This document shows positions 16,160-25,561 of a stretch of 64,000 bases of DNA, one piece after another (position 1 is the stretch's first letter; the number at the start of each line of letters is the position of its first letter). Position numbers and translations under genes: made by a program. The notes beneath the pieces were generated by a model that saw only the letters and a list, made by a program, of their open reading frames with translations, did not search any database and was not told where the DNA came from. Source of the DNA: Crocinitomix algicola (lineage in GTDB: Bacteria; Bacteroidota; Bacteroidia; Flavobacteriales_D; Crocinitomicaceae); contig NZ_LYPF02000007.1 in the NCBI RefSeq assembly GCF_001661595.2, forward strand, positions 186,001 to 250,000, in the 5' to 3' direction.

Positions 16160-18874
16160 TTACTCTTCTAAATTACTGCTCAACCACTGTTTCATGCGTT
16201 CTAAAGGAATGTTTTTTGCATTTGCTAGTCGCTCTACCTGATCAAGTTTAATTTTTCCAACACCAAAATATTGGGCCTCAGGGTGGGCAAAATACCATCC
16301 GCTTACCGATGCGGTAGGGTACATGGCCATTGAGTCAGTAAGACTAACCCCCGTTATTTCCGTTGCATTTAATAATTCAAATAAACCAGGTTTTTCGGTG
16401 TGGTCAGGGTTAGCAGGGTATCCTGGGGCAGGCCTAATTCCCCTATATTTTTCTTTAATTAAATCCTCTTTCGATAATTGCTCCTTTTCGTATCCCCAAT
16501 AATCTTTTCGTACAAGCTCATGTAAACGTTCGGCAAACGCTTCTGCAAGTCGATCAGCCAAAGCTTTTAAAAGTATACTATGATAGTCATCATGGTCGGC
16601 TTCGTACTTCGCCAATTGTTCTTCAATTCCTTGACCCGCTGTCACCACAAATCCACCAATATAATCTTTAATTCCACTCTCCTTTGGTGCGATAAAATCG
16701 GCCACACATATATTGCTTGCTTTTGCGGCTTTTTTAATTTGTTGCCTTAAGCCGTATTGAGTATAAGCAACTTCAGTGCGTTCTTCGTTTTCGTATATTT
16801 CAATATCATCGTCATTTACTGAATTTGCAGGCCATATTCCAACAACAGCATTGGCAATAATCCATTTTTCGTTTATGATTTTGTCCAACATTTGATTGGC
16901 ATCTTCAAACAGTTTCGTAGCTTCCGCACCCATGTCTGGATGTTCCAAAATTTGGGGGTATTTTGCCCTTAGTTCCCATGTATGAAAAAACGGCGTCCAA
17001 TCAATATAGCCTCTTAATTCGCTTAAATCATAATCTTTTAAAGCAGTTGTTCCTATTTTTTTAGGTTGCGCAATGTCTTCAATTTTCCAATTTATTTTCA
17101 ATTTATTCTCTCTGGCTTCATTGAGCGATAGGAACTTTTTGAACCCTTTTTTCTTGGCATAATTCGTTCTAACCTTATCATATTCAGCTTGAATGCTTTC
17201 AACAAATTGAGGTTTTTTATCACTTAATAACTCACTTACTACGGTCACCGATCGAGAAGCATCTAAAACATGAACAGTTTGTCCCTTGGTATAATGTTGA
17301 TCAATTTTTACAGCCGTGTGTACTTTAGAAGTTGTTGCTCCACCAATTAATAAAGGTAAATTCATGCCGGCATTTTCCATTTCTTTAGCCACATGCACCA
17401 TTTCGTCCAATGACGGCGTAATTAACCCACTTAATCCAATAATATCGACTTGGTGTTCTTGAGCGGCTTCCAAAATTTTGTTGCCCGGTACCATTACCCC
17501 CAAATCAATAATATCATAATTATTACATCCTAAAACAACGCCCACAATATTTTTACCAATATCATGTACGTCTCCTTTTACTGTGGCTAGCAACACTTTT
17601 CCTTTCGAGCGACTTTCAGTTTTTGAAGCTTCAATATAGGGGAGTAAATAGGCAACCGCTTTCTTCATCACACGAGCAGATTTAACCACTTGGGGCAAAA
17701 ACATTTTTCCTGCTCCAAACAAATCACCCACGATATTCATTCCAATCATTAAATGTCCTTCAATTACCTCGATTGGTTCAGCGACTTCATTTCGAGCTGT
17801 TTCAACATCTTCTTCAATATAATCAGCAATACCTTTTACCAAGGCATGAGAAATACGATCCTGTAGCGGCGCTTCTCTCCATGATAAATCTATCGTTTTG
17901 GCTTTGCTTTCACCGGTTACCGTTTCAGCAAAAGCCAATAGACGCTCAGTAGCATCAGATCTTCTATTGAGTAAAACATCCTCGACATGGAGTAGTAAGT
18001 CTTTAGGAATGTCATCATATACCTCAAGCATCGAAGGGTTCACAATTCCCATATCCAATCCTTCCTTTATGGCGTGAAAAAGAAAAGCGGAATGCATCGC
18101 TTCACGTACTACATTATTTCCTCTAAATGAAAAAGAAACATTACTTATTCCTCCACTTACATGGGCTCCCGGTAAGTTTTCTCTAATCCATCTTGTCGCT
18201 TGAAAAAAATCTAGCGCATTTAGTTTATGTTCATCCATGCCCGTTGCAACTGGGAAAACGTTTGGATCAAAAATAATGTCTTGAGGAGGGAAATTAACTT
18301 CATCAACAAGTATACGATATGAGCGTTCACAAATGTCAACTCTCCTTTGGTAGGTGTCGGCCTGTCCATCCTCGTCAAAGGCCATAACCACAACTGCAGC
18401 TCCGTATTGGCGAATTTTTTTCGCTTCCGTAACAAATTTTTCTTTGCCTTCCTTTAAACTGATTGAGTTAACGACACATTTTCCTTGAACGCATTGCAGA
18501 CCTGCCTCTACAATTTCCCACTTTGATGAGTCTATCATAATCGGTACGCGAGAAATATCAGGTTCAGATGCGATTAAATTCAAGAATTTAACCATAGCCT
18601 CTTTCCCATCAATTAAACCATCGTCCATATTGATGTCGATGATTTGTGCACCGCCCTCCACTTGGTTTCTTGCGATTGACAATGCTTCGTCATATTCCTC
18701 TTCCTTGATCAATCGTAAAAATTTTCGCGAACCTGCTACATTAGTGCGTTCACCAATATTGATGAAATTAACTTCAGGACTAACTTCTAAAGGTTCTAAT
18801 CCACTTAATTTCATGTTCGGAAGATGATTCCACTTATACTCGTATTTTCCTTTGTAATCAGGATGTAAACTCAT
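16160..18874 (-). CDS. metH: Methionine synthase, folate/B12/activation part of split MetH
   Basis: The protein has 904 residues and lacks the homocysteine-binding module, which is a separate gene upstream. A pterin-binding domain (about 30-290; [22 protein letters not shown]) is followed by the cap and B12-binding domains (about 330-570), whose base-off motif [17 protein letters not shown] supplies the cobalamin-ligating His. The SAM-binding reactivation domain (about 590-900) carries [15 protein letters not shown]. It moves the methyl group from methyltetrahydrofolate via cob(I)alamin to homocysteine in the cytoplasm. It is the last gene of the SAM-riboswitch operon, 48 bases after the QueF-like gene. 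No metF follows. Confidence 0.95.
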   Translation of the reverse strand: MSLHPDYKGKYEYKWNHLPNMKLSGLEPLEVSPEVNFINIGERTNVAGSRKFLRLIKEEEYDEALSIARNQVEGGAQIIDINMDDGLIDGKEAMVKFLNLIASEPDISRVPIMIDSSKWEIVEAGLQCVQGKCVVNSISLKEGKEKFVTEAKKIRQYGAAVVVMAFDEDGQADTYQRRVDICERSYRILVDEVNFPPQDIIFDPNVFPVATGMDEHKLNALDFFQATRWIRENLPGAHVSGGISNVSFSFRGNNVVREAMHSAFLFHAIKEGLDMGIVNPSMLEVYDDIPKDLLLHVEDVLLNRRSDATERLLAFAETVTGESKAKTIDLSWREAPLQDRISHALVKGIADYIEEDVETARNEVAEPIEVIEGHLMIGMNIVGDLFGAGKMFLPQVVKSARVMKKAVAYLLPYIEASKTESRSKGKVLLATVKGDVHDIGKNIVGVVLGCNNYDIIDLGVMVPGNKILEAAQEHQVDIIGLSGLITPSLDEMVHVAKEMENAGMNLPLLIGGATTSKVHTAVKIDQHYTKGQTVHVLDASRSVTVVSELLSDKKPQFVESIQAEYDKVRTNYAKKKGFKKFLSLNEARENKLKINWKIEDIAQPKKIGTTALKDYDLSELRGYIDWTPFFHTWELRAKYPQILEHPDMGAEATKLFEDANQMLDKIINEKWIIANAVVGIWPANSVNDDDIEIYENEERTEVAYTQYGLRQQIKKAAKASNICVADFIAPKESGIKDYIGGFVVTAGQGIEEQLAKYEADHDDYHSILLKALADRLAEAFAERLHELVRKDYWGYEKEQLSKEDLIKEKYRGIRPAPGYPANPDHTEKPGLFELLNATEITGVSLTDSMAMYPTASVSGWYFAHPEAQYFGVGKIKLDQVERLANAKNIPLERMKQWLSSNLEE

Positions 18875-18922
18875 TCTAGGTCGTATTTCTGTCGGATGTT
18901 TTATAAATTTATAGTGTGAATT

Positions 18923-19357
18923 TTACATCACTACACTCCAGTTGTCATCACCTGCTTGACCGCCCCAATCTTTGAAACGTTCATCACCTCCGCGGGCAGC
19001 CCAGTCTGAGTCGATTGTAAGTTTTGAGCTAATGCCTCCACGTGGATTACAGATCATCATTAATCTTAGACGCTCTGGTTCATACACTTCCATTAAATGA
19101 TCATAAAAAATATTGATCAATCGTTCGTATGAAACCACAATGTCTCTTAAATGATAAGCGTATTGTTTTAAAGATTTTAGCTCAATTATTTTTCCTTTTG
19201 GATAAAAGGTTAGAAATATGGTTGCAAAATCTGGTTGTTCCTGAACTCCTAAGAAAGTGAATTCTGGAATTTTAACTTTAATTTCATAAGCTTCTTTGGT
19301 CGGGTTTGGTAAAGCGACCAAAATACTCTTGTCTATTTCTTTGTACAATTTAGGCAT
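18923..19357 (-). CDS. QueF-like T-fold protein lacking the catalytic Cys and His
   Basis: The protein has 144 residues. The segment QPDFATIFLTFYPKGKIIEL followed by KSLKQYAYHLRD clearly matches the QueF (NADPH-dependent preQ0 reductase) family, including its ExKSLKxY motif and the conserved Asp in QPDFAT. The nucleophilic Cys that QueF carries in FTSLCP before QPDFAT is absent (EFTFLGVQEQPDF here). The FHE motif is changed to SYE, losing the His but keeping the Glu. It should therefore not reduce preQ0 by the known thioimide route. It lies 4 bases after the MetH N-terminal gene and 48 bases before the MetH C-terminal gene, inside a SAM-controlled operon. A role in binding a pterin or folate for MetH is plausible but is inference. 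Confidence 0.8.
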   Translation of the reverse strand: MPKLYKEIDKSILVALPNPTKEAYEIKVKIPEFTFLGVQEQPDFATIFLTFYPKGKIIELKSLKQYAYHLRDIVVSYERLINIFYDHLMEVYEPERLRLMMICNPRGGISSKLTIDSDWAARGGDERFKDWGGQAGDDNWSVVM

Positions 19358-19361
19358 GTTA

Positions 19362-20357
19362 TTAATTTTTCGTATTTAATTGGTTATATTTTTCTGCTAG
19401 TAAGGCCATCTCTTTGATATGGTCAGGTGTTGTACCGCAACAGCCTCCAATGATATTCACCAGTTTCTCTTCTAAGAAAGTGTCAATTTGACCAGCCATC
19501 ATTTCGGGACTCTCATCATATTCCCCCATTTCATTAGGAAGGCCAGCATTTGGATGAGCACTTATATAAAAAGGTGCTTTTTGCTTTAAAACCTGTAAAT
19601 AAGGTCTTAACGCATCTGCACCCAAAGCACAATTTAAGCCAATGCTTAACAAATCCGCATGCTGCATAGAGATAAGAAATGCCTCTGTGGTTTGACCTGA
19701 TAATGTCCTGCCACTGGCATCCGTAATTGTTCCACTTACCATGATGGGTAACTCGGTCTTTAGTTCGGTTTGTACTTCTTCAATAGCAAAAAGAGCGGCC
19801 TTCGCATTTAAAGTATCAAATATGGTTTCGACCAGTAATAAGTCTGCTCCTCCTTCAATTAATCCCCTCACTTGTTCAGAATAGGCTATGACCATTTTAT
19901 CAAATGTGGTATTTCTAAAACCAGGGTCATTCACGTCTGGTGAAATCGATAAGGTCATATTCGTTGGTCCTATGGAGCCGGCTACGAATCGTGGTTTTGC
20001 AGGGTTTTTTGCTGTGAACTCTTCACATACTTCTTTCGCTATTTTCGCGCCATAATAATTGATATCATAAGCGGCTTTTTCTAAATTGTAGTCAGCTTGT
20101 GCTATCGTCGTTCCGCTAAAAGTATTCGTCTCTATTATGTCAGCGCCAGCCTCTAGGTATTCCGCATGAATGGCCTTAATAACATCCGGACGTGTTAAGA
20201 CCAACAGGTCGTTATTGCCTTTTAATGAGTCGGGATGATTTTCAAACCAGCCTTTTCTGAAGTCTTCTTCCTCCAGTTTATAGCGCTGAATCATAGTTCC
20301 CATTGCTCCATCGAGAACCAGGATACGCGATTTTAATATTTCTCTAATGTCATTCAT
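19362..20357 (-). CDS. metH: Homocysteine S-methyltransferase module of split MetH
   Basis: The protein has 331 residues and corresponds to the N-terminal module of Met[27 protein letters not shown] at the start, then [23 protein letters not shown] and the zinc ligands in LNCALGAD (about residue 243) and [11 protein letters not shown] (about 306). It binds and activates homocysteine through Zn2+ for methylation by the B12-bound partner, the larger MetH protein two genes downstream. The split form is common in Bacteroidota. It is the first gene of the operon, downstream of a SAM-I riboswitch. Confidence 0.93.
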   Translation of the reverse strand: MNDIREILKSRILVLDGAMGTMIQRYKLEEEDFRKGWFENHPDSLKGNNDLLVLTRPDVIKAIHAEYLEAGADIIETNTFSGTTIAQADYNLEKAAYDINYYGAKIAKEVCEEFTAKNPAKPRFVAGSIGPTNMTLSISPDVNDPGFRNTTFDKMVIAYSEQVRGLIEGGADLLLVETIFDTLNAKAALFAIEEVQTELKTELPIMVSGTITDASGRTLSGQTTEAFLISMQHADLLSIGLNCALGADALRPYLQVLKQKAPFYISAHPNAGLPNEMGEYDESPEMMAGQIDTFLEEKLVNIIGGCCGTTPDHIKEMALLAEKYNQLNTKN

Positions 20358-20413
20358 AGTTGAACGATTGTAGAGTGGACCGGGAAGTTTTGAAATGATT
20401 TTTAAAAGTTTCG

Positions 20414-20522
20414 CTTATATCGTTAATGCAAATTTGCTTAACAGGAATTGGCACCTTGTCCTCTTGAATGAGTTCGGTTGCCAAGGTTTCAAAGGGCCGG
20501 TCCCTCCACCTTTCTTTATAAG
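20414..20522 (-). promoter_or_regulatory. SAM-I (S-box) riboswitch upstream of metH operon
   Basis: Read on the minus strand, the element shows the S-box core: AAAGGTGGAGGGAC, GAAACC, TTGGCAACC and GGTGCCAATTCC. P1 is CTTATA (20522-20517) paired with TATAAG (20419-20414). P3 has CCTTG/CAAGG, and P4 is GTTAA-GCAAA/TTTGC-TTAAC. No clear intrinsic terminator is visible in the 56 bases before the ATG at 20357, so control may act on translation or through a weak terminator. Confidence 0.9.
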
Positions 20523-20545
20523 TGTAATTAAATTAAGAACTGGGA

Positions 20546-20576
20546 CAAAGTTAGTTTTAAAGTTTTGATTTAACAA
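20546..20576 (-). promoter_or_regulatory. Promoter of the metH operon
   Basis: On the minus strand TTG (20576-20574), 20 bases, then TAACTTTG (20553-20546) match TTG...TAnnTTTG. It lies just upstream of the SAM-I aptamer. The same -7 box TAACTTTG precedes the second SAM-I riboswitch at 34856. The remainder of the gap toward 20757 shows no gene. Confidence 0.7.
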
Positions 20577-20756
20577 AAATATAAGCTGTTAAAAATTTTT
20601 TCTTTCGGTTGAAAATTTATCGACCTCTGGTATGAGGTGATGTTTGTTTTTTTTGAATTCGTCGAAAAGACTAGGTTTTACTGGTGTTTACTCAGTGTTA
20701 GGTAGTTTTTATTCTGTAAATTGGAATACCCTACCGTAACAACTAAACCTTATAAA

Positions 20757-23231
20757 ATGAAAAAATTAGTACTGCTTCTAACTGTTATGTTAGCCTTACA
20801 TAACGGTTATTCTCAATTCGAAATTGCGTGTGGATGTGATTATATCATCCCTGTTTCTGAGGAAAGTTTTGATGCTTCATTAGTGGCACCGGGGAAAGTG
20901 ATTTGTATTGATGACGGTTATCGAGAAAGTCTAAAAATCACGAATGTTGAAGGAACTCCATCTAATCCTATTTTGATAAAAAATTGCGGAGGAGATGCTA
21001 TTATCGGAGATGGCGTTAGTTCAGGCGGTTTACTTATTCAAAAATCAAAATACTTTAAACTGACAGGTGGAAGTTTTGGTGTTGGTACTTATGGTATTAA
21101 AATTAATGGGGGGAATTACAGGGGGTTAACTGTAAATAAAGGCTCTTCGAATTTTGAAATTGATCATATTCAAATTACAAACGTTAAAAATGCACCAGCA
21201 GTTAAAATTGGGGATAACCCCGATTGTACTAAAAAATACAATGCTGAAAATTTTAGCATGGACGATTGTAGTTTATATGATTTAAAAATAGAAGATTGTG
21301 ATTTTGGTATCTTAATAGGACATGCCAAATACAACGTTGGTATTAATAGTTTTTTTTGTGGAAGAATATATCCTCATGGGCTGAAAAATTTGTCCATAAA
21401 GAATTCTATCATTAAAAATATCGCTTCAGGTTATGCCATTGCATGCTATGGAACTCAAGGTGTTTTTCATGGGAATAGAATTGAAAACACACAAACTGGT
21501 TTTAAAATAGGGACTCATTCGAATTTATACATTTTTGAGAATAAAGTGATCAATACATCGGGACATGGTTTGGAATGTAACGGTAGTGATTTTTTAGATT
21601 TACAGCAGAATTTGTTTGCTAATAATGGGGGTATTGCATCGAGTGCAATTGCGATCAATTATGGGATTGCATTAGATGGATTTACACTTGGTTTAAATAT
21701 GGTGCACAACACTATTGTAGGTTCTGGAAAGTATAATTTGGAGGTTGAAGATGCGTTTTTGATTTCCGAATCAGGAGCGATAAAAAATAATTTATTTTGT
21801 CAACCGGATATTAGTTTGACATCTCCTTATGATGGAGCACCGTACGTTTTTATGGCTCCATCTCCTAGTATTGATGTTGCCAATAATGTTTATGGGCCTT
21901 CGATGTTTGACTTTGGTTTTGAAAACCCATTTACAAATGATTTTCGTTTGCAACATTCATCACCTGCAATCAACCAAGGAACAATATCAGGATTAATTTA
22001 CGACTTAGACAATAACTACAGAAATCTTGCAGGTGCACCCGATGCGGGGTGCTTTGAATATCGACCAGAAAGAATAGGTTATTTTGATCAAATTCCTTTA
22101 AAAGGTTTATATGTGGACGGTTTTAAAGATATTATAGGGAACTATAGTGCAGAGACAGAATTGTTAAATTTTGCCAAAGACGAAGGTTTTAATTATTTGG
22201 TCCTATATAATCTCGCCTATATTCATGCTAATCTTTATGATTTAACAACTTATGGCGAAGCTGTTGTTCTTGCTAGCTTTATCGAAAGAGCGAAAAAAGA
22301 ATTTGGGATTGTGCAGGTTGCAGCAGTAGGTGAAAAGGATGCTTCTTTTGATAAAATCGAAGCGTTTAATGATTTGTTCTCTAATAAATGGGTCAAAACA
22401 ATTGACGTTTTAAATCTAGAGTTTGAATTCTGGGCCAACGAAGATTCGGATGTATTCGACTATTACGCAGATACCTACTTGACACCTGGAGGATATCCTT
22501 TAACAAATGAAGGCGCTTTTGATTTTTATATGGATCAACTTACCCTGATTGATTCCAGAGCAGATGAAATGGGAGTGATGAGTGAAATTTATTTAGGTAA
22601 GTTTGATTTGACTGAAGGCCTTGAATTGAGTGAGAATGTTGATCGAATTTTATTACATTATTACCGAACATCTGATGTTTATTTAGATGGTTCAAGTATC
22701 TACAATTATAATTCAGATCGCATAAAACATATTGGATTATCAACCAGAAAACCTGCCGTTATGCCTATTTTTTCTAACCGAGAATATCATATGGGCCCTT
22801 GGTTGCTTACACACGACATGGATCAGGTGATGGAAACATGGATGTCAGGAATCGATGCTTATGAAGATGATTTTTCTCCTGGTGTTCAAGATTTAAATAT
22901 CGCGGGACATCAATGGTATAGATATACGAGTTTTGAAGGTGTAGAAGGGATTAGTTTTCAACCGCACGAGGCAAAGTTTGAAATAGACCAAAAGAATGTT
23001 CATATTATCAAGCCGGTGGAGGTGAATCAAATAGTTGTAGATGATTTGAATTACGATAAAAATGTTCAAAAAGCCTTGGCGCTATATGATTTAAATGGAA
23101 AATTAATCTCAGTAAACGAGTTGATAGGGATTCGATCTAAAGTGAATTTCAATGTGTCACCAGGGATGTATATTTGTACAGTTAGTAAAAATAATAGGGT
23201 GGTAGAAACGAAAAAAGTGGTGTTCAATTAA
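20757..23231 (+). CDS. T9SS-exported beta-helix protein with second TIM-barrel-like half
   Basis: The protein has 824 residues from ATG 20757, which directly precedes a signal peptide (MKKLVLLLTVMLALHNGYSQ). An in-frame ATG at 20721 would only add a poor leader. Residues about 60-430 are a right-handed parallel beta-helix (NSIIKNIASGYAIACYGTQG, DFLDLQQNLFANNGG). Residues about 440-750 alternate strands and helices (LKGLYVDGF, FNYLVLYNL, VQVAAVGEK, IDVLNLEFEFW), like a TIM barrel. A T9SS sorting domain ends the protein (ALALYDLNGKLISV ... GMYICTVSKNN). It may be a surface polysaccharide-binding or -cleaving protein; no catalytic residues could be assigned. Its stop overlaps the convergent msbA gene by 4 bases. 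Confidence 0.8.
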   Translation: MKKLVLLLTVMLALHNGYSQFEIACGCDYIIPVSEESFDASLVAPGKVICIDDGYRESLKITNVEGTPSNPILIKNCGGDAIIGDGVSSGGLLIQKSKYFKLTGGSFGVGTYGIKINGGNYRGLTVNKGSSNFEIDHIQITNVKNAPAVKIGDNPDCTKKYNAENFSMDDCSLYDLKIEDCDFGILIGHAKYNVGINSFFCGRIYPHGLKNLSIKNSIIKNIASGYAIACYGTQGVFHGNRIENTQTGFKIGTHSNLYIFENKVINTSGHGLECNGSDFLDLQQNLFANNGGIASSAIAINYGIALDGFTLGLNMVHNTIVGSGKYNLEVEDAFLISESGAIKNNLFCQPDISLTSPYDGAPYVFMAPSPSIDVANNVYGPSMFDFGFENPFTNDFRLQHSSPAINQGTISGLIYDLDNNYRNLAGAPDAGCFEYRPERIGYFDQIPLKGLYVDGFKDIIGNYSAETELLNFAKDEGFNYLVLYNLAYIHANLYDLTTYGEAVVLASFIERAKKEFGIVQVAAVGEKDASFDKIEAFNDLFSNKWVKTIDVLNLEFEFWANEDSDVFDYYADTYLTPGGYPLTNEGAFDFYMDQLTLIDSRADEMGVMSEIYLGKFDLTEGLELSENVDRILLHYYRTSDVYLDGSSIYNYNSDRIKHIGLSTRKPAVMPIFSNREYHMGPWLLTHDMDQVMETWMSGIDAYEDDFSPGVQDLNIAGHQWYRYTSFEGVEGISFQPHEAKFEIDQKNVHIIKPVEVNQIVVDDLNYDKNVQKALALYDLNGKLISVNELIGIRSKVNFNVSPGMYICTVSKNNRVVETKKVVFN

Positions 23232-25075
23232 ACCACTTTTTGAATATCACACAGCGATTTATAGTAACCACCTTTTTCGATTAAGGTGTCATGATTACCT
23301 TGCTCGACAATTTCACCATGTTTTAAAACAATGATCTCGTCTGCATGACGAATTGTACTCAAACGATGAGCGATAACCAAAGAAGTTCTATTTTTCATCA
23401 ATTTATCAAGAGCGTCTTGAACAAGTCTTTCTGATTCAGTATCTAGAGCAGAAGTTGCTTCGTCTAAAATCATTATTGGCGCATTAGAGAGAACTGCTCG
23501 AGCTATGCTGATTCGTTGTTTTTGCCCTCCTGACAGTTTGTTGCCACGGTCGCCTATATTGGTGTCGTAACCGTTCTCTAATCCCAAAATAAATTCATGG
23601 GCATTGGCTACTTTTGCCGCTGCTATTATGTCTTCTTTAGAGGCTTCTGGATTTCCAAAGGCAATGTTATTTGAAACAGAGTCATTGAACAAAATAGATT
23701 CCTGAGTAACCACACTGATTAATTTTCTAAGGTCTTCTTTTAGAACCGATTTTACATTGATGGAGTCAATTAAAATTTCCCCATTAATAACATCGTGAAA
23801 TCGCGGTATTAAATCGGCAATTGTTGATTTGCCACTACCTGATTCACCAACAAGAGCAATGGTTTTTCCTTTTTCTATTTCAAAACTAATATTCTTTAAT
23901 ACTAACTCATCCTCATAACCAAAATCTACATTGGAAAGCGTGATCCTATCTTTAATGTCTAACTTTTGCAGGGGTTCAACAGGGTTTTTAATTGGGTCTT
24001 CTAAGTCAATAATTTCATTTACACGTTGTAAAGAAACTTCCGCTTTCTTTAAATAGGTTAAAGCGCTTGCAATACTACTTATAGGTCTTAAAAATTGTGA
24101 GAATATAATGATGAACGTGATGAAATCGGCACCATCCATTGTAGAGGACTTGTCTAGAATTAAACCTCCGCCATACCAAACAATTGCAATAAGCACACAG
24201 GCTCCAAAAAATTCGTTTAATGGTGAAGCAAGGTCTTTTTTTCTGAACGTCCTTGTGATTAAATTTTGATGATGAATATTTTTATTATCGAATCGTGCTA
24301 CTGCAATTTTTTCAGCGGTAAACGCTTTTATAACTCGAATTCCACCTAAACTTTCTTCGATGGTTGAGAGCAATTCGCTCATTTGCTCTTGCCCCTTCTG
24401 AGAGGTACGTTTCAAACTTTTCCTAATTCTTGAAATCGCAAGCGCGCTTATTGGGAGTAAAATCAAGGAAAATAAGGTGAGTTGTGGACTTAAATAGAAT
24501 AGGATTGCCAGGTTGACGACTATAGCAATCGGCTCTCTAAATACAAGTTCTAACGTAGAAACGACTGCAATTTCAACTTCGTTTAAATCTGCCGTTAAAC
24601 GGGTTAATAAATTTCCTTTTTTTTCTTCTGAATAATATGAAAGTGGCAAATACATGGCACGTGAAAATAATTTTCGTCGTAAATCTCTCACAACTGCCAT
24701 TCTCAAAAAAGATTGATGATAAACTGCACTGTACCGGAAAAGGTTTTTTAAAAAGAAGGCAATTAAAACTGAGATACACACAAATTGTAGAGCTCCCATT
24801 TGTCCAGCTTCAAGAACGAATTCATATTTCCAAAACTCAAAATACTCTTTAAAATATTCGATAAAATTAGCCCTTTCGTCCCAATTTGGCTTTAATACAA
24901 TTTCAGCGTTTGCAATTTCATTTTCTGTTTTTTTAAAGATAATTTCTAAAAAAGGAATGAAGAGCACTAAGGAAAGCAGGTTGAATATGACAAATAATAA
25001 ATTGCTAAGAATCACGAGTATGGTGGTTCTTTTGTAGAGAAATGTATGTTTAAATAGTTGTTTGATGCCTTTCAC
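23228..25075 (-). CDS. msbA: MsbA-type ABC exporter, fused permease/ATPase
   Basis: The protein has 615 residues with a GTG start. An N-terminal transmembrane domain has six hydrophobic segments (about 18-350). The ATPase domain (about 365-610) has Walker A GESGSGKST, Q-loop VTQES, signature LSGGQKQR, Walker B IMILDEATSALD and H-loop IAHRLST. As a half-transporter it should homodimerise and flip lipids (lipid A core in MsbA) or export drugs; the exact substrate is not certain. A promoter box ends 5 bases before the GTG. The gene is divergent from rbfA and convergent with the beta-helix gene. Confidence 0.88.
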   Translation of the reverse strand: MKGIKQLFKHTFLYKRTTILVILSNLLFVIFNLLSLVLFIPFLEIIFKKTENEIANAEIVLKPNWDERANFIEYFKEYFEFWKYEFVLEAGQMGALQFVCISVLIAFFLKNLFRYSAVYHQSFLRMAVVRDLRRKLFSRAMYLPLSYYSEEKKGNLLTRLTADLNEVEIAVVSTLELVFREPIAIVVNLAILFYLSPQLTLFSLILLPISALAISRIRKSLKRTSQKGQEQMSELLSTIEESLGGIRVIKAFTAEKIAVARFDNKNIHHQNLITRTFRKKDLASPLNEFFGACVLIAIVWYGGGLILDKSSTMDGADFITFIIIFSQFLRPISSIASALTYLKKAEVSLQRVNEIIDLEDPIKNPVEPLQKLDIKDRITLSNVDFGYEDELVLKNISFEIEKGKTIALVGESGSGKSTIADLIPRFHDVINGEILIDSINVKSVLKEDLRKLISVVTQESILFNDSVSNNIAFGNPEASKEDIIAAAKVANAHEFILGLENGYDTNIGDRGNKLSGGQKQRISIARAVLSNAPIMILDEATSALDTESERLVQDALDKLMKNRTSLVIAHRLSTIRHADEIIVLKHGEIVEQGNHDTLIEKGGYYKSLCDIQKVV

Positions 25076-25080
25076 AACGA

Positions 25081-25113
25081 CAAAATTAGGATTGCTTTTT
25101 GAATAACGAGCAA
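25081..25113 (-). promoter_or_regulatory. Promoter of msbA, start almost leaderless
   Basis: On the minus strand TTG (25113-25111), 22 bases, then TAATTTTG (25088-25081). Five bases separate the box from the GTG at 25075, so the transcript would have little or no leader. Confidence 0.5.
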
Positions 25114-25189
25114 TATATTAAATTCTTTTATCACAGTAGAACGAATCCCAACGAAAATAATTTTAGAGACGATATCCGACTGAATTAAA

Positions 25190-25218
25190 TTGTTTAAAGG
25201 TGCAAATTACTATTTTTG
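25190..25218 (+). promoter_or_regulatory. Promoter of rbfA, leaderless arrangement
   Basis: TTG (25190-25192), 18 bases, then TATTTTTG (25211-25218). The ATG of rbfA begins 4 bases after the box, the same spacing as for the WG-repeat gene. Confidence 0.5.
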
Positions 25219-25222
25219 TATT

Positions 25223-25561
25223 ATGGGATCAATAAGACAAAAAAAGGTGGAGGCCGTAATTCAGGCTGAGTTGGGAAAATACTTCCGTGAAAATGCGCGT
25301 TCAATTTGTTTGGGTGCTATGGTTTCTGTGACAGAAGTTCGGGTGGTGCCAGATATGTCATATCTCAAAGCATTCCTTAGTATATTTGGTCATCCTGATG
25401 TGAAAGAAGTTTACAATCATATCAAATCACATAAGGATGAAATTCGATACGAAATGGGGAAGCGTTTAGGAAAGTCAATGCGCCGAATTCCAGATTTAAG
25501 TTTCTACATCGACGATAGTATTGATTACGCAATGGAGATTGATAAACTCCTCGGTAAATAG
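25223..25561 (+). CDS. rbfA: Ribosome-binding factor A
   Basis: The protein has 112 residues from ATG 25223 (MGSIRQKKVEAVIQAEL). A longer reading from a TTG upstream would cover the promoter box and is rejected. The KH-fold family motifs are present: SVTEVRVVPDMSYLKAFLSIFG and RYEMGKRLGKSMRRIPDLSFYIDDS. RbfA binds the 30S subunit and helps 16S rRNA maturation. The lolC/E-like gene begins at the base after the stop codon, so the two are co-transcribed. Confidence 0.95.
   Translation: MGSIRQKKVEAVIQAELGKYFRENARSICLGAMVSVTEVRVVPDMSYLKAFLSIFGHPDVKEVYNHIKSHKDEIRYEMGKRLGKSMRRIPDLSFYIDDSIDYAMEIDKLLGK

Noticed and set aside
18923-19357. Annotation as a normal preQ1 synthase (QueF)
   Set aside because: The catalytic Cys and His positions are not conserved, and the gene sits in a methionine rather than a queuosine context.
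16160-20357. MetH could be one gene broken by a frameshift or sequencing error
   Set aside because: The two MetH parts are separated by a complete 144-codon gene in the same direction, each has its own start and stop, and split MetH is common in Bacteroidota.
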